DNA of 64,000 bases from Eutreptiella sp. 'Long Island Sound 2002' (Eukaryota > Euglenozoa > Euglenophyceae > Eutreptiales > Eutreptiaceae). Under the pieces are notes generated by a model, which saw nothing but the letters and a program-made list of their open reading frames with translations, had not been told where the DNA came from and did not search any database. The position numbers were made by a program, and so were the translations under genes. The DNA lies in contig OZ038401.1 in NCBI GenBank assembly GCA_964036045.1, positions 34,763,777 to 34,827,776 of the forward strand. The letters run 5' to 3'. Each line of letters starts with the position of its first letter. Position 1 is the stretch's first letter. This document shows, piece by piece, positions 23,817-33,462 of the stretch.

Positions 23817-24002
23817 ATAAGTACTGAGACAGGGGACTGTCCGGCGACAGCCCCCCTGTCTTAGTACCTGTCTTGGTAACCTGTCTTGAGACGGACCCTT
23901 GTCATGACCCCTGTCTTATTAATCTGTCTTGAACACAGTGCGTGAGACAGTTATGGGTTTCGTTGCCTGCTTTATGGTGTTGCATTGTTTGTTGACAGGA
24001 AA
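23808..24002 (+). repeat. CTGTC/GACAG cluster 3
   Basis: Contains CTGTC-CGGC-GACAG (23837-23850) and at least six further CTGTC or GACAG pentamers. It ends in a T-rich tract and TTGTTGACAG immediately before the ATG at 24003, so it may be an intron or 5' leader. Confidence 0.65.
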
Positions 24003-25215
24003 ATGGCCTCTGGCAGCCTGTCCGACATTTATGACGCCCTGTGCTCTAGTGTGGCCAAGCTTCACTTGGCACCTACTCAGACTTTGTCCAACCGATGGCG
24101 CCATGAGGGCTTGCGCATGCTGGAGAAAGCTGCCACGACAATTCTGCGGGAACCAACCAAGATCATCATGGACACCAAAGGGCATCACACCCAGCGGCTA
24201 GAAGGGCAATATGAGGACTGCGACGAGAGTGAGGAGGAGGCAGTTTTGTTGGTGGGCCAGTTGCGAAGGATGAAAATTTCTGTCCGCAATGTGGACAAAC
24301 TCCGGAGGACATGTAGGAGGGCCACCCTACGACGGGTGCGCCAAGCCCTCATCCCCTACCGGTCGAAGCCTGTGGTGCTCAAGCCCAGTGTGGGACTGGC
24401 TCGCTGCGGGGCCCTCTTCAGCCTCCGGGACGTGGTGGAGCACCGTGTGAAGTTGCACTACATACAACAGCCCCAAGGCCGCGTACCTCCGAAGTTTCCT
24501 ATTGTCATTTGTGTGGACGCCACCCCTTTGTGCAAGGCAAGTGCCAGACGTGGAGACGTGTACATCAACTTAGCCGATAGTACACGCGAGGGGGGGGAGG
24601 CCTAGTTTGTGGTCCACGTGGTTTACGTTCGATTGATCAGATGATGCCGACCCCTTGCGTCTAGCGGACAAATTGGGTCAACTAGATGCCAGGTTGCCGA
24701 GCCACAACGCGATGGTATTTCCACCCCCACCGTGGCCGTTGAGGTGGAATGTTTCTTAACGGGAGACGGGAAAGGGATGTGCGCTAGGCACACGAAACTT
24801 AAATGCCGTTGTCAAACTTAAATGCCGTTGTTGGCATTGTGACCTCGCATTTGAGGACTTTGGAGGTGACAACCTCCGCCCTAGTGATTTTATAACTTCC
24901 ATCCCATGGGGGGGTTTCCTCCGTTCCATACCCCCAACACGTCGTGTTGGAGACATGGTACATTGCTGTTGTAGAATAGTAAATGCAATTTTCAAAAGGT
25001 TATGCTCCGATGGCCGGATTTTACAAACCCGTGCCCTCGGCCCTTTGCTGTGGAGTCTAGTGCAATCCGTGATGCAAGCAGCCGCCCACATCCCGTCCGA
25101 AATCAGGGACGCACTGCGGCCCACCAAGGACATTAACTTTGATCTAGCGGGGGGAAGGTGGTTTGCCCGAGATCAGGCGAACCACGCAAAAGTTGTGCAG
25201 CTAATTCAACAGTGA
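24003..25215 (+). pseudogene. Putative transposase (RNase H-like core suspected), N-terminal part, broken
   Basis: ATG at 24003 opens 201 codons: an N-terminal helical region (SDIYDALCSSVAKLHLAPTQ), basic helices (RRTCRRATLRRVRQAL) and a strand ICVDATPLCKASARRGDVYI, whose Asp could be the first catalytic residue. The frame stops at 24605 beside a G8 run, but coding-like sequence continues: VAVEVECFLTGDGKGMCARH, a Cys/His cluster (C-x2-H then C-x-C-x2-C) and DLAFEDFGGDNLRPSDF, ending at the TGA at 25213-25215. A perfect-but-one 19-bp tandem duplication (24795-24813 and 24814-24832) disrupts the frame exactly in the Cys/His cluster. The superfamily is not determined. Confidence 0.4.
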
Positions 25216-25602
25216 GGTGGTCCAATTTCACTGAGTGCTTCTTGGGGAGCACATATAAGTAGGCCATCCTTTCGCCCACTAACTCATGGGAGCAGGCCAA
25301 GAGGCGCTACTCAATAGTGCCACAGCTAGTGCAATGGAGCCGGCGCTTCAACATAGAATTGATGGTTATAGGGACGTCTAGCGTGGCCTGTGAGCGCAGA
25401 GATGACCCGAGGCCTCTACCCCTCGACCTTGGTGCTTGCGCACGAGTGTTAGGGGTGCGGCTCCCTTGCGCCAATGTGGATCCACCAATGCAAGTTTGCT
25501 CCCCTTTGTAAGCCATCTAGCTCCATAGTACGATGCGGACGGCCAACTGCCCGCTGGGCCATGCGTCATTTCGGGTGTATGTCCTCGAGTGGCTAGCAGA
25601 CG
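25216..25602 (+). other. Short decayed coding-like fragment
   Basis: A + frame at 25317-25511 (QLVQWSRRFNIELMVIGTSSVACERR) has coding-like composition and lies between the two putative transposase parts. No domain can be assigned. Confidence 0.25.
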
Positions 25603-26214
25603 TTGAGGCGTGAGTATGTGGGGCCTCAAGTGCGTGTGGTTGTAGGCGGGACAAGCGTCCCCCTACATGCCGTGATCCAGCGCATGCTCCTAAGTTTGTG
25701 GCATATGCAAAAGTGTTGGTCGAACACGATTGGTTGGACCAATAAGGAAGTGGAGTCGTATAGGCGGGCTGTGGGGCCGTTTGCCAATGATTGGCGTGCG
25801 TTGCAATGGCAACCCACAGTGTGGGTACATTGGACATGTGTCCATTCTGGGTGGTTTGCGGCTGAGTACCGCAATTTTTAATTTTTTTCTAGCATCCCCA
25901 CGGAAAGGCGGAACGTGGAGTTCAAGATGGACATCCGCCATTCATTTCCAGGTTATAAAATATCGCGCCCCTATTTTTGTCCACGGGCATTCACCCGCGT
26001 ACTGGAGCTTGATGCTCTTGACGCGGGCTTGCAGATGTGGCATGTGTTGCACGACACAAAGGACAAAAGCGACGCATTGAACGACGAAAGGCCTAAGGAG
26101 ATGAATGAAATCCAAAATGGTGCCTTGCGACAGGGCTGTGGGACAGGTGCCGAGATAGGGGGCTGTCTTAGGACAGGGGTTCGCGACAAGTGTCAAGACA
26201 CCGGGGTGTCGTAA
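25603..26214 (+). pseudogene. Putative transposase C-terminal part with one in-frame stop
   Basis: One frame runs from 25603 to 26214 and is broken only by TAA at 25879-25881. Around the stop the protein reads VWVHWTCVHSGWFAAEYRNF, stop, FFSSIPTERRNVEFKMDIRH. The pattern H-x(4)-H, then S-x-I-P-T-E-R-R-N-x-x-F-K, looks like the C-terminal conserved region of a DDE/RNase H-like transposase, with E of PTE as the candidate acidic residue. This is inference from pattern only. The tail (after GALRQ) runs into CTGTC cluster 4. Upstream of 25603 the frame is closed by TAG at 25594. Confidence 0.35.
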
Positions 26215-26275
26215 GACAGCTAAACCAAGACAGGGGGGTTGTCGTGAAGACAAGGGCTGTCTTGGGGCTGTCGTG
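26110..26275 (-). repeat. CTGTC/GACAG cluster 4, opposite strand bias
   Basis: Contains CTGTC-TTAG-GACAG (26163-26176) and several GACAGG/GACAAG motifs on the + strand, so the motif orientation is reversed relative to clusters 1-3. Confidence 0.65.
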
Positions 26276-26542
26276 GGATTTTGCGAAATGCGCACGGCGC
26301 GTGCGCACATGGCGGCATCGGTGTCCATGGGGTCCCCTTGGCATAGGGAACATGTTTCATGTTTGTATGTGGCAAACAGAGCCGCCGAGGAAAAAGAGGG
26401 CCGAGGACAGCTTTTGCCTTTCGCGGATTTTAGTGATCGACCGCAATTCCCTGGTGGCTAAGCTGGCAGCACGGTTGTGGTTGTAGCCTCAATCTACAGC
26501 CGCCACCCCACTTGGCAACAAAAGCGGTCTCCCTATTCTTCC

Positions 26543-26962
26543 ATTGACCGTGCACAACCGCGCCACTACACGGCAGGCATGGACATCAGCCGCGCCGACC
26601 TGCCCTCGGTTTGCCATTGGGCGGCCTTTGGCCGTCGTTTGTTAATGGTGGCCCGTATGTAGCGTACCCTGACCTCAAGGAGCGCAATTTTTTTGAACCG
26701 TTTGAGGAGGGCCTTTTGCATGTTGGCTCAGACCATTTGTGGGTGACTCCAAGGGATAGCGGGGGCAGGGAGACGGGTTGCAATGTGGATACGGGCGTTG
26801 AGGTATTTTGGGAAGCTCCGGGGGGGCGTATTGTGTATCACGGGAGCGATATGCAATTTCTGAGTGCAGTAAACCTGCGCATCAACGGGAAGCACGTCCG
26901 GCTGTCAGCTGACCGCCTTGCAAGTACTGCTGGCATCTCGGCGGGGGTGGTGGTGTTCCATT
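26543..26962 (+). repeat. Coding-like tandem repeat, unit 1
   Basis: First of three ~420-bp units. It encodes, over two frames, MDISRADLPSV, then PDLKERNFFEPFEEGLLHV, VEVFWEAPGGRIVYHGSDM, and NLRINGKHVRLSADRLASTA. The units share this order, and synonymous-looking differences suggest they were once coding. No family is recognised. The unit has one frameshift between the two parts. Confidence 0.6.
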
Positions 26963-27088
26963 GATCGTGCGCAGCCACGCCACTACACGGCAGACATGGA
27001 CATTAGCCGCGCCGACCTTCCCTCGGTTTGCTAGCGGGGGGCCGACAAAGCTTTGGCCGTTGTCCGTCTATGGTGGCCCGGTATAGCG
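26963..27088 (+). repeat. Tandem repeat unit 2, 5' part (interrupted)
   Basis: Matches the 5' third of units 1 and 3 up to GGTGGCCCG, then GTATAGCG, where a 6.06-kb element is inserted. The remainder of the unit resumes at 33155. Confidence 0.75.
27081..27088 (+). repeat. Left target-site duplication GTATAGCG
   Basis: Identical to 33147-33154. It flanks the inverted termini of the element. Confidence 0.85.
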
Positions 27089-27102
27089 CAGCTATGTGTA
27101 TA
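27089..27102 (+). repeat. Left terminal inverted repeat
   Basis: CAGCTATGTGTATA, a perfect 14-bp match to the reverse complement of 33133-33146. Confidence 0.88.
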
Positions 27103-27149
27103 GCGACCTAGTCGGCTATCAGACATCAGACATCAGACTTTTATGGACC

Positions 27150-27260
27150 ATCACCCCCAACCCCCCCCCCCCCACCCCAACACCCTTTCTAACCCCCCCC
27201 CCCCCCTGTGTCAGACTTCGCCCCCCCCCCCCCCCCCCCTGTGTCCCCCCCCAATATCAG
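27150..27260 (+). repeat. C-run cluster with TCAGACTT punctuations
   Basis: Long C runs are separated by GTGTCAGACTTCG and ATATCAGACTTG, which echo the subterminal ATCAGAC motif. A further C run lies at 27368-27385. Confidence 0.75.
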
Positions 27261-27579
27261 ACTTGTCCCATTGTCACCACACCCTTGAGGTGTAGAAGTG
27301 GGTTGTGGTCTTGACCCTAGCGTCTGAAACCCAACGAGTGCTTGCAACCCCTTCAATGATGGTACGTGCCCCCCCCCCCCCCCCCACCCCCTCCCCACCC
27401 CATCTCTCTGACTGCAACCGATCGGGGGGCTCATATGTGACTGAAGACAAGTGGGAACAGAATCCTGATGTCTGGCCCAAGCAATCTCACCTCAGCTAAT
27501 CGGGTCAGTTTTGCTGGAGGGGTGGGTGGGTGTGGGTTCATCGGGTTGGGCCGGAACTGTGGAGAGGGGGGGTAGTGGG

Positions 27580-27712
27580 TTTCGAGCACGGCACAACACA
27601 GCACGGCACAGCACGGCACATCCCAGCACATCACATCACAGCACACCAAAGCACAACATACAGCACAGCACAGCATATTACAGCACAACACAGCACAACA
27701 CAGCCCCTACGG
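27580..27712 (+). repeat. GCACA-type microsatellite
   Basis: Imperfect array of CAGCACAACA/GGCACAGCAC units. Confidence 0.9.
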
Positions 27713-27723
27713 CCGCCCAAGAG

Positions 27724-27805
27724 AGCCTCCCTCCCTCCCTCCCCTCCCTCCCTCCCCTCCCTCCCTCCCCTCCCTCCCTCCCCTCCCTCCCTCCCTCCCA
27801 CCCTG
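27724..27805 (+). repeat. CCCTCCCT microsatellite
   Basis: Near-perfect array of CCCTCCCTC units in a higher-order step of about 17 bp. Confidence 0.92.
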
Positions 27806-28010
27806 TCATTTCCCTGCTTGTGTGGTTGAGGTTAGGGAGGGTATGCCTGTTTGTCTTTTTCAGGTTTTCTTTTCCAGTAGAGTGTTTTCCCACCAGCTTA
27901 CCAAGGTCCGAACCCAAAAAAAATTAAAATACCACGTATGTTACTCCGTTCCTTAGTTAGTTCCGGTGGAGGGTGGATGGGGCACCGCTCCCCCAAGCGC
28001 CCCCTTGACA

Positions 28011-28321
28011 CTTATTTACCCCCCCATCAATTTCATATGCCCCCCCTATCAATTTCATAGCCCCCCCCCCATCCATTTCATAGCCCCCCCGCACATCCAT
28101 TTCATAGCCCCCCCCATCAATTTCATAGCCCCCTCCCATCAATTTCATAGCCCTACCCCCCATCAATTTCACAGCCCTACCCCCCATCAATTTCATAGCC
28201 CCCCCCCATCAATTTCATAGGCCCCCCCCATTCAATTTCATAGCCCCCCCCCATCGATTTCATAGCCCCCTGCCCTATCAATTTTATAACCCCCCCCTTT
28301 ATCAATTTCATAGCCCCTCCC
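28011..28321 (+). repeat. Minisatellite of ~20 bp (CCCCATCAATTTCATAG)
   Basis: About 14 units of ATCAATTTCATAG plus a run of C of variable length. It is cut by the assembly gap. Confidence 0.92.
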
Positions 28322-28521
28322 NNNNNNNNNNNNNNNNNNNNNNNNNNNNNNNNNNNNNNNNNNNNNNNNNNNNNNNNNNNNNNNNNNNNNNNNNNNNNNN
28401 NNNNNNNNNNNNNNNNNNNNNNNNNNNNNNNNNNNNNNNNNNNNNNNNNNNNNNNNNNNNNNNNNNNNNNNNNNNNNNNNNNNNNNNNNNNNNNNNNNNN
28501 NNNNNNNNNNNNNNNNNNNNN
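28322..28521. other. Assembly gap, 200 N
   Basis: Exactly 200 undetermined bases between two satellites. True length unknown. Confidence 0.98.
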
Positions 28522-28524
28522 GGG

Positions 28525-30940
28525 GTGTAGACCCCTCTTAGGAATTGGCGCGTGGGCACGCTCCGATTCCTAGAGGGGTCTTATTTGGGGGGTCTAGACC
28601 CCCCAAATAATTGACGCATGCCCATGCGTCAATTATTTGGGGGGTCTACACCCCCCAGATAACTGACGCATGGGCATGCGTCGAATACTTGACGGACATG
28701 CATCCGTCAAATATTTTGGGGGTGTAGACATCCCAAATATTTGACGGATGTATGTCCGTCAAACATTTAGGGGGTCTACAGCCCCAAAATATTTGACGGA
28801 TGTATGATATTTGACGGAACCCCTTCCGTCAAATATTTTGGGGCTGTACACCCCCCAAATGTATGACGGAACCCCTTCCGTCAAATATTTGGGGGCTGTA
28901 CACCCCCCAAATATTTGACGGAACGCCAACCGTCAAATATTTGGGGGGTGTACACCCCCCAAATATTTGACGGAACCCCTTCCGTGAAATATTTTGGCCC
29001 TGTACACCCCCCAAATATTTGACGGAACCCCTTCCGTCAAATATTTGGGGGCTGTACAGCCCCCAAATATTTGACGGAACCCCTTCCGTCAAATATTTGG
29101 GGGCTGTACACCCCCCAAATATTTGACGGAACGCCATCCGTCAAATATTTGGGGGCTGTACACCCCCCAAATATTTGACGGAACCCCTTCCGTGAAATAT
29201 TTTGGGGCTGTACACCCCCCAAATATTTGACGGAACCCCTTCCGTCAAATATTTGGGGGCTGTACACCCACCAAATATTTGACGGAACCCCTTCCGTCAA
29301 ATATTTGGGGGCTGTACACCCCCCAAATATTTGACGGAACCCCTTCCGTCAAATATTTGGGGGCTGTACACCCCCCAAATATTTGACGGAACGCCAACCG
29401 TCAAATATTTGGGGGGTGTACAGCCCCCAAATATTTGACGGAACCCCTTCCGTGAAATATTTTGGCCCTGTACACCCCCCAAATATTTGACGGAACCCCT
29501 TCCGTCAAATATTTGGGGGCTGTACACCCCCCAAATATTTGACGGAACCCCTTCCGTCAAATATTTGGGGGCTGTACACCCACCAAATATTTGACGGAAC
29601 CCCTTCCGTGAAATATTTTGGGGCTGTACACCCACCAAATATTTGACGGAACCCCTTCCGTCAAATATTTGGGGGCTGTACACCCCCCAAATATTTGACG
29701 GAACCCCTTCCGTCAAATATTTGGGGGCTGTACACCCACCAAATATTTGACGGAACCCCTTCCGTGAAATATTTGGGGGCTGCACACCCCCCAAATATTT
29801 GACGGAACCCCTTCCGTCAAATATTTGGGGGCTGTACACCCCCCAAATATTTGACGGAACCCCTTCCGTCAAATATTTGGGGGCTGTACACCCACCAAAT
29901 ATTTGACGGAACCCCTTCCGTGAAATATTTGGGGGCTGTACACCCCCCAAATATTTGACGGAACCCCTTCCGTCAAATAATTGGGGGCTGTACACCCCCC
30001 AAATATTTGACGGAACCCCTTCCGTGAAATATTTCGGGGCTGTACACCCCCAAATATTTGACGGAACGCCATCCGTCAAATATTTGGGGGCTGTACACCC
30101 ACCAAATATTTGACGGAACCCCTTCCGTCAAATATTTGGGGGCTGTACACCCCCCAAATATTTGACGGAACGCCATCCCTAAAATATTTGGGGGCTGTAC
30201 ACCCCCAAAATATTTGACGGAACCCCTTCCGTGGAATATTTGGGGGCTGTACACCCACCAAATATTTGACGGAACCCCTTCCGTCAAATATTTGGGGGCT
30301 GTACACCCACCAAATATTTGACGGAACCCCTTCCGTCAAATATTTTGGGGCTGTACACCCCCCAAATATTTGACGGAACCCCTTCCCCCCAAAATATTTC
30401 ACGGATGTGGTTCCGTGAAATATTTGGGGGCTGTAGACCCCCCAAATATTTGACGGAACCCCATCCGTGAAATATTTGGTGGCTGTAGACCCCCAAAATA
30501 TTTGACGGAACCCCATCCGTCAAATATTTTTGGGGTGTAGACCCCCCAATCATTTGACGCAACCCCATCGGTGAAATATTTTGGGGCTGTAGACCCCCCA
30601 AATATTTGACTGAACCCCATCCGTGAAATATTTTGGGGGTGTAGACCCCCGAAATATTTGACGGAACCACATCCGTGAAATATTTTGGGGGTCTACACCC
30701 CCAAAATATTTCGCGGATGTGGTTCCGTGAAATATTTGGGGGCTGTAGACCCTCCAAATATTTGACGGAACCCCATCCGTGAAATATTTGGTGGCTGTAG
30801 ACCCCCCAAATATTTGACGGAACCCCATCCGTGAAATATTTTGGGGATGTAGACCCCCAAAATATTTGACGGAACCCCATCCGTCAATTTTTTTGGGGGT
30901 GTAGACCCCCCAAATATTTGACGGAAACCCATCTGTCAAA
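28525..30940. repeat. 52-bp palindromic satellite
   Basis: About 45 units. Each consists of two adjacent palindromes: ATTTGACGGAA-CCCC-TTCCGTCAAAT, and TTTGGGGG-CTGTACA-CCCCCCAAA. Successive GACGGAAC motifs near 29073, 29125 and 29177 give a period of 52. The first 300 bp carry different stems (GACGCATG...CATGCGTC, GACGGATG...) on the same frame. Because 52 is not a multiple of three, three units (156 bp) give 52 codons and long frames stay open on the minus strand (for example 29297-30079). These are taken as by-products of the repeat. Confidence 0.93.
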
Positions 30941-32831
30941 TGGGGACGTATGGGGACGTATGGGGACCTTTGGGGGCCTATTGGCACCTTGGGGACCTAT
31001 GGTGGCCCATGGGGGCCTATGGGGGCCTATGGGGACCTATGGGGGCCAATGGGGACCTATGGGTGCCTATGGGGACCTATGGGGGCCAAGGGGGGCCTAT
31101 GGGTGCCTATGGGGACGTTTGGGGGCCTATGGGGACGTTTGGGGGCCTATGGGGACCTTTGGGGGCCTATGGGGGCCTATGGGGGCCTATTGGCACCTAT
31201 GGGGACCTATGGGGGCCAAGGGGGCCCTATGGGGGCCTATGGGGGCCTATGGGGACTTATAGGGGCCTATGGGGACCTTTGGGGGCCTATGGGGACCTTT
31301 GGGGGCCTATGGGGGCCTATGGGGACCTTTGGGGGCCTATGGGGGCCTATGGGGACCTTTGGGGGCCAATGGGGACCTTTGGGGGCCTATGGGGACGTTT
31401 GGGGGCCTATGGGGACGTTTTGGGGGCCTATGGGGACCTTTGGGGGCCTATGGGGGCCTATGGGGGCCTATTGGCACCTATGGGGACCTATGGGGGCCAA
31501 GGGGGCCCTATGGGGGCCTATGGGGGCCTATGGGGACTTATAGGGGCCTATGGGGACCTTTGGGGGCCTATGGGGACCTTTGGGGGCCTATGGGGGCCTA
31601 TGGGGACCTTTGGGGGCCTATGGGGGCCTATGGGGACCTTTGGGGGCCAATGGGGACCTATGGGTTCCTATGGGGACCTATGGGGGCCTATTGGCACCTA
31701 TGGGGACCTATGGGGGCCAAGGGGGGCCTATGGGGGCCTATGGGGGCCTATGGGGACTTATAGGGGCCTACGGGGACCTTTGGGGGCCTATGGGGACCTT
31801 TGGGGGCCTATGGGGGCCTATGGGGGCCTATGGGGACTTATAGGGGCCTACGGGGATCTTTGGGGGCCTATGGGGACCTTTGGGGGCCTATGGGGGCCTA
31901 TGGGGACCTTTGGGGGCCTATGGGGACCTATAGGGGCCTATGGGGACCTTTGGGGGCCTATGGGGGCCTATGGGGGCCTATGGGGGCCTATGGGGCTCTA
32001 TGGGGGCCTATGGGGGCCTATGGGGGCACGTGGGGACCTATGGGGACCTATGGGGACCTATGGGGGCCTATGGGGACCTATGGGGGCCTATGGGGACCTA
32101 TAGGGGCCTATGGGGGTCTATGGGGACCTATGGGGGTCTATGGGGACCTATGGGGGCCTATTGGCACCTTTGGGGACCTATGGGGACCTACGGGGGCCAA
32201 TGGGGGCCTATGGGGACCTATGGGGGCCTATGGGGACCTATAGGGGCCTATGGGGACCTTTGGGGGCCTATGGGGACCTTTGGGGGCCTATAGGGGCCTA
32301 TGGGGCTCTATGGGGGCCTATGGGGCTCTATGGGGGCCTATGGGGACCTTTGGGGGCCTATGGGGGCCTATGGGGGCACGTGGGGACCTATGGGGACCTA
32401 TGGGGGCCTATGGTGACCTATGGGGGCCTATGGGGGTCTATGGGGGCCTATGGGGGCCTATGGGGGCCTATGGGGACCTTTGGGGGTCTATGGGGACCTA
32501 TTGGGGCCTATGGGGGCCTATGGGCACCTTTGGGGGTCTATGGGGGCCTATGGGGACCTATGGGGGCTTGTGGAGGCCTATGGGGGCCTGTGGGGACCTA
32601 TGCGGACCTATGGGCACCTTTGGGGACCTATGGGGACCTCTGGGGGCCGATGGGGACTCATTGGCATCTAGGGGGACCTTTGGGGACCTATGGGCACCTC
32701 TGGGGACCCATGGGCACCTTTGGGGGCCTATGGGGGCCTATGGGGGCCTATGGGGACCTATTGGCACCTTTGGGGACCTATGGGCACCTTTGGGGGCCCA
32801 TGGGGGCCTATGGGGGCCTATGGGCACCTTT
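30941..32831 (+). repeat. 10-bp satellite, GGGGNCCTAT
   Basis: About 190 units of GGGG(G/A)CCTAT with variants ending TTT, CGT or TTGGC. It begins precisely inside a GTCAAAT half-palindrome of the previous array. Higher-order repetition is visible: the variant TTGGCACCTATGG recurs at 31191, 31472 and 31692 (281 and 220 bp apart). A one-base insertion near 31429 shifts the register. All three + frames stay open for long stretches (up to 387 codons, with repeated MGTYGGLWGP), which is expected from a stop-free 10-bp unit. Confidence 0.95.
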
Positions 32832-33132
32832 TTGTTTGCCACTTTCCTTGCTCACACATTTTCCCCATTTTCTTATTTTGGTGTTCAAAGTCTTTTTTAC
32901 TTTTGTACTGCCGTGTTTCTGATTGTCCAAGGTGGTTCGCCAATGATTTTTCAATTGTGTCCTCCCTTTTTGTTTTTTTCATTTGGGGGGGGGGGTTGAT
33001 TTAGATTTAGGCATAGTTTCTCCCAATTTCCTCTGGGCATTAGACCCCTAGTCCCACCTCCAATAGATAAGAATATCAGACATCTTCTTGGACAGACCGC
33101 ACACACAACATCCCTTATCAGACATCAGACTT
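32832..33132 (+). other. Non-repetitive tail of the element
   Basis: T-rich unique sequence with a G10 run (32988-32997), then ATATCAGACATC and ATCAGACATCAGAC just inside the right terminus. No gene. Confidence 0.8.
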
Positions 33133-33146
33133 TATACACATAGCTG
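33133..33146 (-). repeat. Right terminal inverted repeat
   Basis: TATACACATAGCTG, exact reverse complement of the left end. Confidence 0.88.
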
Positions 33147-33154
33147 GTATAGCG
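33147..33154 (+). repeat. Right target-site duplication GTATAGCG
   Basis: Matches 27081-27088. Confidence 0.85.
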
Positions 33155-33462
33155 TACCCCGACCTCAAGGAGCGCAATTTTTTTTTTAACCGTTCGAGGA
33201 GGGCCTTTTGCATGTTGACGCAGACCATGTGTGGGTGACCCCAGGGATGGCGGGGGCAGGGACACGGGGTGCAATATGGATACGCACGTTGAGGTATTTT
33301 GGGAAGCTCGGGGGGGGGGCGTATTGTGTATCACGGGAGCGACATGCACTTTATGAGTCCGGCAAACGTGCGCATCAACGGGAAGCATGTCCCCAGGTGA
33401 GCTGACCACCTTGCAAGGACTACCGGCATCCCTGCTGCTCTTGGGGGGGGTGTTGTTCCATT
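33155..33462 (+). repeat. Tandem repeat unit 2, 3' part
   Basis: Resumes at TACCCCGACCTCAAGGAGCG and continues through the PDLKERN and VEVFWEA equivalents to TTCCATTGACC, where unit 3 begins. Confidence 0.75.

Larger units (their letters stand above)
27089..33146. mobile_element. Non-autonomous TIR transposon filled with satellite DNA (hAT-like by TSD length)
   Basis: The element starts with CAGCTATGTGTATA (27089-27102) and ends with its exact reverse complement (33133-33146). It is flanked by the 8-bp direct repeat GTATAGCG. Removing it together with one copy of the duplication rejoins tandem unit 2 into a sequence collinear with units 1 and 3, which is independent proof of insertion. The interior is almost only tandem repeats: C runs, a GCACA array, a CCCTCCCT array, a ~20-bp unit, a 52-bp palindromic satellite and a 10-bp satellite, plus a 200-N gap. 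No transposase frame is present. CAG...CTG ends and an 8-bp duplication fit the hAT superfamily, but other 8-bp-duplication superfamilies are possible. ATCAGACATCAGAC occurs subterminally at both ends. Confidence 0.85.

Noticed and set aside
29297-30079. Long minus-strand open frame (260 codons) in the 52-bp satellite
   Set aside because: It cycles through three phases of a palindromic repeat, and equivalent frames are open at many offsets. No coding signal apart from absence of stops.
28525-30940. CRISPR-like array
   Set aside because: There are no unique spacers; both halves of the unit are repetitive and palindromic, and the context is eukaryotic.
30940-32103. 387-codon + strand frame rich in Gly, Trp, Met
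   Set aside because: Produced by the stop-free 10-bp repeat in all three frames.
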